The notes under the pieces were generated by a model that was given only the letters and a program-made list of their open reading frames with translations, searched no databases and had not been told where the DNA came from. DNA of 20,045 nucleotides from contig CAMLMQ010000030.1 in the NCBI GenBank assembly GCA_946481135.1, positions 1-20,045 on the forward strand, read 5' to 3'. The translations under genes and the position numbers were made by a program. This document shows positions 12,239 through 20,045 of the stretch, piece after piece. Numbering within the stretch: the first letter of the stretch is position 1; every line of letters starts with the position of its first letter. Source of the stretch: an uncultured Microbacteriaceae bacterium. GTDB taxonomy: Bacteria > Actinomycetota > Actinomycetes > Actinomycetales > Microbacteriaceae.

Positions 12239-14760
12239 GCGACCCCCGAGTAGGCGACGATGCCGCGACGGATGCCGTCGATCGCCTGTCGTGCGCGGCG
12301 TCCGAGCGGCCCGTCCGCGACGATCGAGAGCTGATCGAGCAGGTCGACCGCCTGCTTCATCCAGCGCACGAAGTCGCCCGCGGCGAGGTCGGCATCCCGC
12401 AGCACGACATCGAGGGCCACGCCTTGCGCCCACTTCTGGGTGGCCCGCGCGATACCCGGCGACGGCGGCTGCCCCTCGGGGAGGCGGTGATGCACCTCGA
12501 GCGCCGACAGCTCCTCCCAGACGGCCTCGGTGGCCTCCAGGGCCGCGCGGAAGGCGCCCCGCGGCAGACCGTGGTCGCCGACGTCGGAGCCCTCGCGCCG
12601 CGGCTCGTAGACGAGGCAGCTCGCGAGCGCTGCGAGTCCGGCGGCGTCGAGATCGTCCCAGATGCCGCGTCGCAGGCACTCGGCGACGAGCAGGTCGCGT
12701 TCACCGTAGATGCGCATGAGCACGCGTCCCGCAGCGGTGACCTCGAGCGCCTCCCCCTCGGCGTCGTCGGGCGTCCGCACGTAGCCGAGCTCGCCGAGCA
12801 CGTCGGTGACGCGGTCGAACACCTGGGCGACGGCGCCCGTGCGTCCCGAGATCTGCGAGCGCAACTGGTCGGTGTCGCGCTTGAGCTTCCACCAGCGCTC
12901 GGCCCAGCGGGCGTGCGCCTCGCGTTCGGCGCACGCGTGGCACGGGTGCTGCTTCATCCGCCGGCGCAGGTCGGTGATCTGCCGTTGGCGGCGGTCGCGT
13001 TCCCCCCGGCTCTCCCCCGTCCCGCGGCCCGCGCCGGGTCCGCGCCCCTCGGCCCGCGCGTTCTTGCGCTCCAGGTCGCTCAGTTCGCGCCGCAGCGACG
13101 AGTACTCCCGGAAGTCACCCAGGTGGCAGGTCATCGCCTGCTCGTAGCCCGCGAGCGACTCCTCCTGGGTGCGCACGCGGCGCGCGAGCCCGACGACGGC
13201 ACGGTCGGCTTGGAACTGCGCGAACGACTGCTCGAGGATCTCCCGCGTCCGGTCGCGCCCGAACTGCTCGATGAGGTTGACGGCCATGTTGTAGGTGGGC
13301 CTGAACGAGGAGTGCAGCGGATACGAGCGACGCGACGCGAGCGACGCGACCGCGCGGGGGTCGACCCCGCCGGCCCATTGGATGACCGCATGCCCCTCGA
13401 CATCGATGCCGCGGCGCCCGGCGCGGCCGGTGAGCTGGGTGTACTCCCCCGGCGTGATCGGCACGCGCGCCTCGCCGTTGAACTTCTCGAGCTTCTCGAT
13501 CACGACCGTGCGCGCGGGCATGTTGACGCCGAGGGCGAGCGTCTCCGTCGCGAACACGACCTTGAGCAGCTTGCGCTGGAAGAGCTCCTCGACGATCTCC
13601 TTGAAGATCGGCAGCATCCCGGCGTGGTGGGCGGCGATGCCGCGTTCGAGCGCGTCGAGCCACCCCCAGTAGCCGAGCACCGCGAGATCGGCGTCGGGGA
13701 TCGCGCGGCAGCGCTCCTCGACGTGGTGGCGGATCTCGTCGCGTTCCCAACCCTCGGTGAGACGGATGTCGCTGCGCGCGACCTGCTCGACGGCGGCGTC
13801 GCACCCGACGCGGCTGAACACGAAGAAGATCGCCGGCAACAGGTTGCGCGATCGCAGGAGCTTGACGACATCCGCCCGGCCCATGCGGTCGCCGAACAGG
13901 CGATCGCCGCTGCCGGCGTCGCCGCGCGACAGGGTGCGCTCGTGGTCGCGACGCTTGCCCTTCCCGGGGCGGCCGCGGTGCGAACTCCACGACCCCGCGG
14001 TCGCCGAGCCGCTCGCGAGCCGGGTCAGCTCGGGGTTGACCCGCAGTGCGTCGGAGCCGTCGTCCGCGCCGAGCACGGCGCCCTCGAACAGGTCGAGCAG
14101 CTTGGTGCGCACGAGCACGTGCTGCTGCAGCGGCACCGGCCGTTCCTCGGAGACGATGACGTCGGTGTCGCCGCGCACGGTGTGCAACCAGTCGCCGAAC
14201 TCCTCCGCGTTCGACACGGTCGCCGAGAGCGACACCATGCGGACGGCGGGCGGCAGGTGGATGATCACCTCCTCCCACACGGCCCCGCGGAAGCGGTCCG
14301 CGAGGTAGTGCACCTCGTCCATGACGACGTAGCCGAGGTCGCGCAGCAGCGGGCTGTCGGCGTAGAGCATGTTGCGCAGCACCTCGGTCGTCATCACGAC
14401 GACTCGCGCGGAGCTGTTGATGTTGCTGTCGCCCGTCAGCAGACCGACCCGTTCGGCGCCGTGCTCCGCGGCGAGCTCGGCGAACTTCTGGTTGCTGAGC
14501 GCCTTCATCGGCGTCGTGTAGAACACCTTCGCGCGCGGGTCGGCGAGCGCCAGATGCACGGCGAACTCGGCGACGATCGTCTTGCCGGCGCCGGTCGGTG
14601 CGGCGACGAGCACGCTGCGGCCCGCCTCGAGCGACTGGCAGGCGTCGAGCTGGAACGGGTCGAGGTCGAAGGCGAGACGATCGCGGAACTCCTGCAGCCG
14701 CGGCGCGCTGCGCCGCGCCTTCGCCGCGGCGTACCGTTCGGCGGGCGACGGCGTGCTCAC
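12235..14760 (-). CDS. helY: DEAD/DEAH-box helicase, HelY/Ski2-Mtr4-like
   Basis: This 841-residue superfamily 2 helicase has the expected domains. RecA-1 has Walker A APTGAGKT (54-61), the DEVH box (148-151) and SAT (179-181). RecA-2 has TETLALGVNMPARTVV (405-420) and motif VI QLTGRAGRRG (442-451). A DSHCT-like helical C-terminal part ends the protein. A low-complexity basic linker (250-295) separates the two RecA halves, and a C607-x2-C610 pair in HPCHAC with C545 nearby may bind metal. It is the orthologue, by synteny and motifs, of mycobacterial HelY, a predicted RNA helicase. GTG 14760 is taken as start because it overlaps the tatC stop by 4 bases (GTGA) and gives the family N-terminus; the upstream part of the open frame lies over tatC. 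lnt follows with a 4-base overlap. Confidence 0.94.
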   Translation of the reverse strand: MSTPSPAERYAAAKARRSAPRLQEFRDRLAFDLDPFQLDACQSLEAGRSVLVAAPTGAGKTIVAEFAVHLALADPRAKVFYTTPMKALSNQKFAELAAEHGAERVGLLTGDSNINSSARVVVMTTEVLRNMLYADSPLLRDLGYVVMDEVHYLADRFRGAVWEEVIIHLPPAVRMVSLSATVSNAEEFGDWLHTVRGDTDVIVSEERPVPLQQHVLVRTKLLDLFEGAVLGADDGSDALRVNPELTRLASGSATAGSWSSHRGRPGKGKRRDHERTLSRGDAGSGDRLFGDRMGRADVVKLLRSRNLLPAIFFVFSRVGCDAAVEQVARSDIRLTEGWERDEIRHHVEERCRAIPDADLAVLGYWGWLDALERGIAAHHAGMLPIFKEIVEELFQRKLLKVVFATETLALGVNMPARTVVIEKLEKFNGEARVPITPGEYTQLTGRAGRRGIDVEGHAVIQWAGGVDPRAVASLASRRSYPLHSSFRPTYNMAVNLIEQFGRDRTREILEQSFAQFQADRAVVGLARRVRTQEESLAGYEQAMTCHLGDFREYSSLRRELSDLERKNARAEGRGPGAGRGTGESRGERDRRQRQITDLRRRMKQHPCHACAEREAHARWAERWWKLKRDTDQLRSQISGRTGAVAQVFDRVTDVLGELGYVRTPDDAEGEALEVTAAGRVLMRIYGERDLLVAECLRRGIWDDLDAAGLAALASCLVYEPRREGSDVGDHGLPRGAFRAALEATEAVWEELSALEVHHRLPEGQPPSPGIARATQKWAQGVALDVVLRDADLAAGDFVRWMKQAVDLLDQLSIVADGPLGRRARQAIDGIRRGIVAYSGVA

Positions 14761-15536
14761 GAGGCCAGGGTCGCCGCGAGACGGCGGTCGGCGACGCGGT
14801 CGTGCCACACGGTGATGCCGGCGGTGAGGAAGAACAGCACGACGAGGGGCCCGGCGATGAGGGCCATCGCGATGACGTCGGCGGCGGGCGTCGCGAGGGC
14901 GGCGAAGACGATCGAGAGCAGGATGCCCCAGCGCCAGCCCCTGAGGATCGTCATGCCGCGGATCACCCCTGCGAAGTTGAGGATCGTGAGGAGGACAGGC
15001 GAGACGAAGGCGATTCCCGTGGCGAGTACGAGCTTGAGCACGAAGTCGAGGTAGTACCCGGCGTTGTAGAACGAGGCGTCCTCCGGCGGCACGAACTGCG
15101 CCATGAACTCCACGATCCGCGGGAAGATCAGCCACCCCGAGAAGCATCCCGCGAGGAACATCGGCACGGCCGTGAAGGTGAATCCGAGCACGTAGCGCTT
15201 CTCGCGTCGCGTGAGGGCGGGGACGAAGTAGGCGAAGACCTGGTAGAGCCACACGGGGCTCGACAGCACGATGCCGAGTACGAGGGCGACCTGCATCTGC
15301 ACCCCGAAGGCGCCCGTGATGCTGTCGTAGTTGATCACGGCGTCGTGATCCTGCGCGATGTCGAGGATCGGTTCCCGCAACCGGTCCCAGACGAGATCGG
15401 AGAGGAACCATCCGCCCACGCCCCCGGCGAGGATGGCGAGGCCGGCGAACATCAGACGGCGGCGCAGCTCGACGAGATGCTCGCCGAGGCTCATCCGCCT
15501 CTCGGGGTTGGGGCCGCGCGACCGCTGAGCGGCCAT
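14757..15536 (-). CDS. tatC: Twin-arginine translocase subunit TatC
   Basis: This 259-residue, six-helix membrane protein is the receptor subunit of the Tat system, which exports folded proteins with RR signal peptides. The cytoplasmic N-terminus contains MSLGEHLVELRRRL (15-28), the signature TatC motif that touches the twin-arginine signal. The first periplasmic and cytoplasmic loops contain FGVQMQVALVLGIVLSSPVW and the conserved FAYFVPALTRREKRY. A start at 15536 is supported by AAGGAG inside the end of tatA, 8 bases upstream; the methionine at residue 15 would also leave the signature intact but has no better site. The stop overlaps the helY GTG. Partner subunit tatA is immediately upstream; no tatB is seen here, which is normal for a TatA-TatC cluster in this phylum. 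Confidence 0.95.
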   Translation of the reverse strand: MAAQRSRGPNPERRMSLGEHLVELRRRLMFAGLAILAGGVGGWFLSDLVWDRLREPILDIAQDHDAVINYDSITGAFGVQMQVALVLGIVLSSPVWLYQVFAYFVPALTRREKRYVLGFTFTAVPMFLAGCFSGWLIFPRIVEFMAQFVPPEDASFYNAGYYLDFVLKLVLATGIAFVSPVLLTILNFAGVIRGMTILRGWRWGILLSIVFAALATPAADVIAMALIAGPLVVLFFLTAGITVWHDRVADRRLAATLAS

Positions 15537-15540
15537 CCGG

Positions 15541-15765
15541 CTACTCCTTGTCGGCGTCGGACTTCGCCGAGTCGACCTTCGCGGGCTCGGCCTTCGCCGA
15601 GTCGGCGGCCTCGTCGTCGTCCTTCATCTCCTTGCGGAAGCTCTTGATCGACTGCCCGAGGCTCTTCGAGAGGGCGGGGAGGCGCGTCGCACCGAAGAGG
15701 AGCAGGACGACGAGGAGGATGATGACCCAGGTCTGCCACTGGTTCACGAAGTAGAGGGTGAACAC
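15541..15765 (-). CDS. tatA: Twin-arginine translocase subunit TatA
   Basis: This 74-residue protein has a single N-terminal transmembrane helix (about 11-23), the FGATRLPALSKSLGQSIKSFR hinge and amphipathic helix (24-44, with the FGxxxLP motif), and a charged acidic/lysine-rich tail with a loose AKxE/DSAK repetition. That is the normal architecture and length of TatA, which oligomerises to form the Tat translocation pore. The start is GTG 15765, with GAGGAG at 15771-15776 at good spacing. The much longer frame extending to 16584 is the opposite strand of the dedA gene. tatC begins 4 bases after the stop. A TACACT element upstream makes this the probable first gene of the tatA-tatC-helY-lnt operon. 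Confidence 0.93.
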   Translation of the reverse strand: MFTLYFVNQWQTWVIILLVVLLLFGATRLPALSKSLGQSIKSFRKEMKDDDEAADSAKAEPAKVDSAKSDADKE

Positions 15766-15795
15766 GCGTACTCCTCGGTGTCGGCGGGTGCCCCC

Positions 15796-15801
15796 AGTGT
15801 A
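15796..15801 (-). promoter_or_regulatory. Candidate -10 element for the tatA-tatC-helY-lnt operon
   Basis: TACACT on the minus strand is a good -10 hexamer, 30 bases before the tatA GTG. At 17 bases further upstream stands GGCTGT (15819-15824), a weak -35. The predicted leader of about 24 bases would contain the GAGGAG ribosome-binding site. Confidence 0.5.
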
Positions 15802-15844
15802 GCCCAGCGCCCTGCGACACAGCCGTCTCGGAGCCACCGATCGG

Positions 15845-15850
15845 TAGGGT
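15845..15850 (+). promoter_or_regulatory. Candidate -10 element of a leaderless promoter for the DedA gene
   Basis: TAGGGT lies 8 bases before ATG 15859, with no Shine-Dalgarno sequence in between. It diverges from the tatA promoter candidate within the same 93-base region. Confidence 0.45.
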
Positions 15851-15858
15851 CGGTCGCG

Positions 15859-16560
15859 ATGCCTCCTCACCTTCTCCGGTCGCCCGCGACCGACGCCGAC
15901 TCCGGTTCGTGGCTCACGGCCTTCTCCGACTGGGCCGTCGACCTCATGGATGCGATCGGCCCGATCGGCGCGGGCATCGCGATCGCCCTCGAGAGCCTCT
16001 TCCCGCCGCTGCCGAGCGAGGTCGTGCTCCCCCTCGCGGGACTCGCCGCGCAGCGCGGCTCGTTCACCCTCGCCGAGGCCCTGCTGTGGACGACCGCCGG
16101 GTCGCTCGCGGGCGCCTTCCTCCTCTACGGGCTCGGGGCGCTGCTCGGGGTCGCCCGGCTGCGTCGCGCCGCCGAGCTCCTGCCGCTCATGCGCGGCAGC
16201 GACGTCGACCGCACCGTCGCGTGGTTCGAGCGCCACGGCGGCAAGGCGGTGTTCTTCGGGCGCATGGTGCCGATCTTCCGCAGCCTCATCTCGATCCCGG
16301 CCGGCGTCTCGCGCATGCCGCTGTGGCGGTTCGGGCTGCTCACGGGGGCCGGGAGCCTGATCTGGAACTCGATCTTCGTGCTCTCGGGCTACCTGCTCGG
16401 CGAGGCCTGGCACGTCGTCGAGCAGTACGCCGACATCCTCCAGTACCTCGTGATCGTCGCCGTGATCGTCGCGGTCGCCTGGTTCGTCGTGTCGCGGCTG
16501 CGGACGCTGCGGCGCGAACGCCGCCTCGGGCCGCCGGAGCCCGATCCGACTCAGCGGTAG
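15859..16560 (+). CDS. DedA family membrane protein
   Basis: This 233-residue DedA/SNARE-associated (VTT-type) protein has several hydrophobic segments (about 31-45, 55-65, 74-98, 130-150, 157-175, 195-218). Family motifs are clear: E45-SLFPPLPSE (45-54), F/GR-x2-P-x2-R in FFGRMVPIFRSLISIPAG (132-149), and the following M-x4-F. DedA proteins are predicted half-transporters or scramblases linked to lipid carrier recycling, membrane potential and envelope homeostasis; the precise activity here is unknown. The start at 15859 fits the leaderless-type TAGGGT; the GTG at 15778 further upstream would add 27 residues unlike the family and run through the promoter region. It is the only plus-strand gene inside the minus-strand trmI-to-lnt cluster, and its end overlaps that of pafC by 10 bases. 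Confidence 0.92.
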   Translation: MPPHLLRSPATDADSGSWLTAFSDWAVDLMDAIGPIGAGIAIALESLFPPLPSEVVLPLAGLAAQRGSFTLAEALLWTTAGSLAGAFLLYGLGALLGVARLRRAAELLPLMRGSDVDRTVAWFERHGGKAVFFGRMVPIFRSLISIPAGVSRMPLWRFGLLTGAGSLIWNSIFVLSGYLLGEAWHVVEQYADILQYLVIVAVIVAVAWFVVSRLRTLRRERRLGPPEPDPTQR

Positions 16561-17537
16561 CGCGCCGCCCCGGCCGCCGCCCACGTGGCCACCGCGTCGC
16601 GGGCCTCACCGGGCTCCACCACAGTCACGACCCCGGGCATGCTCGCGATGAGTCGCTTGAGGCCGTGATAGTGCGAGACGCGCACCGTCGTGCGGATGCG
16701 GTCGCCTTCCGGACGGCTCCGCGCGCCGTCGGGGATGTAGTCCGACAGCAGCGGCATCGCCGACGGCGCGACGTCGATGACGACCTCGAGGTCTTCCGGT
16801 GCCGCGGCGAACAGTTCGGGCAGACGCACGTCGCTCTCGCGGTGCTCGATCGCCGCATCGGTCACGACGGCGCCCGAGATGCGGTCGAGCCGGAAGGTGC
16901 GCACCGCCTCGCGCAGGTGGCACCAGCCGCGCAGGTACCAGTCGGCGTCCACCGACTCGACCCGCAGAGCGTCGACGCGTCGACGCTCACGCTCGCCGCG
17001 CGCGCTCAGGTAGTCGAACTCCAACTGCAGTCCGCGGTCGACCGAGGTACGGATGAGCTGCAGGGTGGGGGCGAGGCCGTCGCGCGAGGCGCCGCCCGCG
17101 ACGCCGACGGGGGCGAGCATGCCCGAGGCACCCCGCGAGAGCTTCGAGGTGAGACTCGCGATCGCGGCGCGGTCCGCGTACTCGGGCAGCGCCGACAGGT
17201 ACTGCAGCCCCATGATGAGCGCCGACGCCTCGCGGGCCGACAGTCGGGGCGAGTCGTCGATCGCGACGCGGTTGGTGAGCACGATCTCGTCGTCCCGCTC
17301 GAAGGCGTCCCAGTCGATGTCGAACAGGTCGTCGTGCTGATACGACGACGTGTCGCCCGGCAGCCCGCTGACCGCGATGAGGTTGACGGCATCCCGGATC
17401 TGACCCGGGTCGATGCCGAAGTGCTCGGCCGCCTCGGCGACCGTGACCCGGTCGTGGTCCATGAGATAGGGCACGAGCGAGAGCAGGAACGCGAGCTTGT
17501 CGCGCGCCTGGAAGGGCTGCGGCTTAGGAGCGGCCAT
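16551..17537 (-). CDS. pafC: WYL-domain transcriptional regulator PafC
   Basis: This 328-residue protein has an N-terminal winged-helix DNA-binding part (about 10-90) with the segment VTVAEAAEHFGIDPGQIRDAV. A middle helical region follows, then the WYL domain, where W200-Y201-L202 stands in DADWYLRGWCHLR and FRLDRI follows. A WCX C-terminal extension ends the protein. PafB and PafC act as a pair that activates the LexA/RecA-independent DNA-damage response of actinobacteria. ATG 17537 is chosen: GAGGGGGTGG lies upstream and the start overlaps the pafB stop by 14 bases. An in-frame start at 17558 would add seven residues and lengthen the overlap; the methionine at 17537 fits the family better. 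The gene end overlaps the convergent dedA by 10 bases. Confidence 0.93.
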   Translation of the reverse strand: MAAPKPQPFQARDKLAFLLSLVPYLMDHDRVTVAEAAEHFGIDPGQIRDAVNLIAVSGLPGDTSSYQHDDLFDIDWDAFERDDEIVLTNRVAIDDSPRLSAREASALIMGLQYLSALPEYADRAAIASLTSKLSRGASGMLAPVGVAGGASRDGLAPTLQLIRTSVDRGLQLEFDYLSARGERERRRVDALRVESVDADWYLRGWCHLREAVRTFRLDRISGAVVTDAAIEHRESDVRLPELFAAAPEDLEVVIDVAPSAMPLLSDYIPDGARSRPEGDRIRTTVRVSHYHGLKRLIASMPGVVTVVEPGEARDAVATWAAAGAARYR

Positions 17538-18501
17538 GTGCGGCGGCCACCCCCTCAAGCCGGCCGACGACGGCGTCGCGCAGCGCGGGGGGCGCGAGCA
17601 CGAGCACCTCGGGACCGAAACCGCTCAGCTCGTCGGCGAGGATGTCGAGATCGACGAAGTGCAGTTCGACGCGGTCGCCGTGCACCTCCGCACCGTCACG
17701 GTTCGCGAGGCGCGTCGCGGCATCCGATCCGGGTTCGACGCGCAGCTCGGCGACGTTGCGCTGCCACACCTCGGCGAGCTCGGCGAGGGCCTCGGCCGAG
17801 TGGTCGCCCACGGGCACCTCGGCGGCGCGGCCGGTCACCACCGGCCCGACGATGCGTCGCAACAGGTAGGTGCGGCGCTGCCCGTCGCGCAGAGCCGACA
17901 GGTGCCACCGTCCCTGGTACTGCACGAGTGCGAGCGGCACCACCTCGCGCTCCTTCGCCTGCTCCTCCCCCGGCCGCAGGTAGGGGAAGCGCACGCGGAC
18001 GCCCTTGCGGATGGCGGCGTCGAGCGGGTCGAAGGCCGCATCGCGCAGGCGGATGCGCGGCGCATAGCCGAGCACCGGCTCGTCGGCGGTGACGCCGAGC
18101 GAGCGCAGCTTCAGCAGCGCGCGGCGCGACTCCCCGCTCAGCGACCCCTCCCGCCACACCATGGCGGCGAGGTTGAGGAGCGCGGTCTCCTCCGACGTGA
18201 ACGTCACATCCTGCGGAAGCTCGTAGGCGCCCTTCGGGATGCGGTAGCGCAGCGTCTGGTTGTTGCCGGTGTCGCCGGGCGAGTCGAGCGTCTCCAGCGG
18301 AACGCCGAGATCGCGGATGTCGTCCTTGTCGCGCTCGAACTGACGCTCGAGGTTGGCGTTGTCGCCCCCCGTGACGTAGCGCTGGCGGTAGCCCTGCACC
18401 GTCGACAGGATCTCGTTCTTGGTGAGACCCGTCTCGGTGGCCAGCAGCGCGAGCACGAGGCTGAAGAGCCGCTCCTCGACCGGTACGGCAGCCTGATTCA
18501 T
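17524..18501 (-). CDS. pafB: WYL-domain transcriptional regulator PafB
   Basis: This 325-residue partner of PafC shares the same build. An N-terminal winged helix (ERLFSLVLALLATETGLTKNEI and FERDKDDIRDLGVPLE, residues 10-70) is followed by a linker, a WYL-type domain (about 155-225) and a WCX-like C-terminus (about 250-320). The eponymous tripeptide reads W199-H200-L201 here, so the tyrosine is replaced by histidine. PafBC senses DNA damage, with a single-stranded nucleic acid ligand proposed for the WYL domain, and directs RNA polymerase to repair-gene promoters. The ATG at 18501 has the ribosome-binding site GGAGCGGAGGG at close distance. The FKBP gene ends 15 bases upstream, and pafC begins inside its 3' end. 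Confidence 0.93.
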   Translation of the reverse strand: MNQAAVPVEERLFSLVLALLATETGLTKNEILSTVQGYRQRYVTGGDNANLERQFERDKDDIRDLGVPLETLDSPGDTGNNQTLRYRIPKGAYELPQDVTFTSEETALLNLAAMVWREGSLSGESRRALLKLRSLGVTADEPVLGYAPRIRLRDAAFDPLDAAIRKGVRVRFPYLRPGEEQAKEREVVPLALVQYQGRWHLSALRDGQRRTYLLRRIVGPVVTGRAAEVPVGDHSAEALAELAEVWQRNVAELRVEPGSDAATRLANRDGAEVHGDRVELHFVDLDILADELSGFGPEVLVLAPPALRDAVVGRLEGVAAAHGRS

Positions 18502-18516
18502 GCCGTCCCTCCGCTC

Positions 18517-19431
18517 CTACTCGGCGAGGATGCCGAGGATGTCGAAGACGTACGCGGTCGCGCCGCCCGTCTCGTCGGGGAGCACGACGAGCAGCTGCGA
18601 GCCGACCTTGGAGCCGACGATGGCCTCGACGAGCGTCTCGTCGCCCATCGACTCGACGGTCGGGGCGATCGGGTACGGGTTGCCGGTCGTCCACGAGTCG
18701 ATGCCGCCGAGTGACGCCTCCGTCGCGGAGGCGGACGACCACGTGAAGCTGCGGGCGTGGAAGACGACCGTCTCGCCCTCCTGCACGGTTGCGCCGCTGC
18801 CGGCCTTGATCGTCGCGATCCGCGCCTCGGTGACGTCGGCCTGGTAGCCGAGCGCGAGACCGGGAGTGCCGTCGACGGCGGTCACGACGGTGGGCATGCC
18901 GTCGAGCGGGAGCTGGTTGACGCCGTTCGCCTTGCCGAGGAAGACCTCGTGCACGTCGAGTACGGCGACGAGCGTCGCCGTGGCGCCGGCGTACGTGGCG
19001 TCGAGCTCCTCGGCGGGGCCGGCGAGCACGAGCCGCGACCCCTCGCGGGCGCACACGAGGCTCTCGCCCAGGGCGAGACCGACCTCGCTCGCGGAGAGGA
19101 AGCGCGTCTCCTCGTTGAGCACCGACCCGGTCTGCCCGTCGTAGGAGACGTAGTCGACACGGGCGATCGAGCCCGACTCGATCGGGGCGCCTTCGCCGGC
19201 GACCGCGACCGAGCGCTGCGGCTCCTCCGCGATGAGCGGCGTGGGCAGGTCGACGACCGGCGTGCGGCCGACCTCGCCGGACACGGAGACGGCCTCGGAG
19301 GCGTCACCCGCGGCGAACTCGGGGGTGCACCCGGAACCGAACGCGGAACCCGTGCACCCGGCGAGGACGCCGGTGACGAGGACGGCGGCGGCGACGGCGG
19401 TCAGCGGCCGGGCGAGGGGGGAGGAACGCAC
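18517..19431 (-). CDS. FKBP-type peptidyl-prolyl isomerase-like lipoprotein
   Basis: This 304-residue secreted lipoprotein has an n-region RSSPLARP, a hydrophobic stretch and the lipobox VLAGC with lipidated C26. The mature part appears to hold two FKBP-like domains. The first (about 85-165) includes GLALGESLVCAREGSRLVLA; the second (about 215-302) includes EGETVVFHARSFTW, SMGDETLVEAIVGSKVGSQL and the final strand AYVFDILGI. Both are divergent from active FKBPs, so isomerase activity is not assured. The gene's place directly before pafB is typical for actinobacteria. The start is GTG 19431; TAGAGT, which includes the trmI stop codon, lies 6 bases upstream and no good Shine-Dalgarno is present. 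pafB follows after 15 bases. Confidence 0.85.
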   Translation of the reverse strand: MRSSPLARPLTAVAAAVLVTGVLAGCTGSAFGSGCTPEFAAGDASEAVSVSGEVGRTPVVDLPTPLIAEEPQRSVAVAGEGAPIESGSIARVDYVSYDGQTGSVLNEETRFLSASEVGLALGESLVCAREGSRLVLAGPAEELDATYAGATATLVAVLDVHEVFLGKANGVNQLPLDGMPTVVTAVDGTPGLALGYQADVTEARIATIKAGSGATVQEGETVVFHARSFTWSSASATEASLGGIDSWTTGNPYPIAPTVESMGDETLVEAIVGSKVGSQLLVVLPDETGGATAYVFDILGILAE

Positions 19432-19440
19432 CCGAACACT

Positions 19441-20045
<605 letters not shown>

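Noticed and set aside
10982..12253. A 423-codon plus-strand open frame opposite lnt
   Set aside because: It is an antisense shadow with Asp/Arg/Glu-rich composition; lnt on the other strand has all catalytic residues.
12239..12679. A 147-residue N-terminal extension of Lnt
   Set aside because: The extension is helicase DNA read in another frame, rich in Arg; the ATG at 12238 overlaps the helY stop and begins the normal Lnt N-terminus.
13000..13090. A possible frameshift or insertion in helY at the Gly/Arg-rich stretch
   Set aside because: The frame is open throughout and the stretch lies in a variable linker before the conserved HPCHAC segment; the length (841 residues) is normal.
12424..15054. 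An 876-codon plus-strand open frame opposite helY and tatC
   Set aside because: The translation is low-complexity with repeated Arg/Leu/Glu and no motif; the opposite strand encodes two well-conserved proteins.
15778..15858. An upstream GTG start for DedA adding 27 residues
   Set aside because: The extra residues do not resemble the family and would place the start inside the divergent promoter region; TAGGGT sits 8 bases before ATG 15859.

Overview
The window is high-GC DNA (roughly 70%, judged by eye) with dense gene packing, many 4-nt start/stop overlaps and GTG starts. It carries actinobacterial marker genes: RbpA, PafB/PafC, and TatA-TatC with a HelY-type helicase and Lnt. The source is an actinomycete; gene content and style fit Microbacteriaceae, but that family call is inference. 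I see no tRNA, rRNA, CRISPR array, insertion sequence or prophage, and no gene-free stretch longer than about 170 bases.

Layout. (1) 1-4191, plus strand: a branched-chain-amino-acid-type ABC importer operon, livG (3' end only), livF, livH, livM and a lipoprotein substrate-binding protein. It is closed by a strong hairpin at 4205-4238. (2) 4245-7769: small accessory enzymes, namely a CocE/NonD-type serine hydrolase (minus), a RibD/DHFR-like reductase (plus), and an SDR-Nudix pair (minus). (3) 7850-10084, plus: NfeD, an SPFH/band-7 protein and a glycerophosphodiester phosphodiesterase, tightly packed. (4) 10255-10635, plus: rbpA, tail to tail with the next block. (5) 10637-15765, minus: tatA-tatC-helY-lnt, each start touching or overlapping the previous stop or a few bases after it. 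(6) 15859-16560, plus: a DedA-family membrane protein lying against the grain of the surrounding minus-strand cluster. (7) 16551-20045, minus: trmI (3' part), an FKBP-like lipoprotein, pafB and pafC.

How the genes fit together. Blocks 5-7 are the conserved actinobacterial neighbourhood trmI ... FKBP-pafB-pafC-tatA-tatC-helY, extended by lnt. In mycobacteria and streptomycetes the Pup-proteasome genes (mpa/arc, dop, pup, prcB, prcA, pafA) lie between trmI and pafB. Here trmI is followed after 9 bp by the FKBP gene, so that block is absent from this position, while the DNA-damage regulators PafB and PafC remain. This is the most interesting observation in the window. The window also holds two lipoproteins (the substrate-binding protein and the FKBP) and the enzyme that N-acylates lipoproteins (Lnt).

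Four genes (5976+, 7769-, 15859+, 19431-) have a TANNNT element 6-8 bases before the start codon and no clear Shine-Dalgarno sequence, which suggests leaderless mRNAs. Most of the window is ordinary core genome. I found no convincing undescribed multi-gene system, only several local oddities listed under findings.
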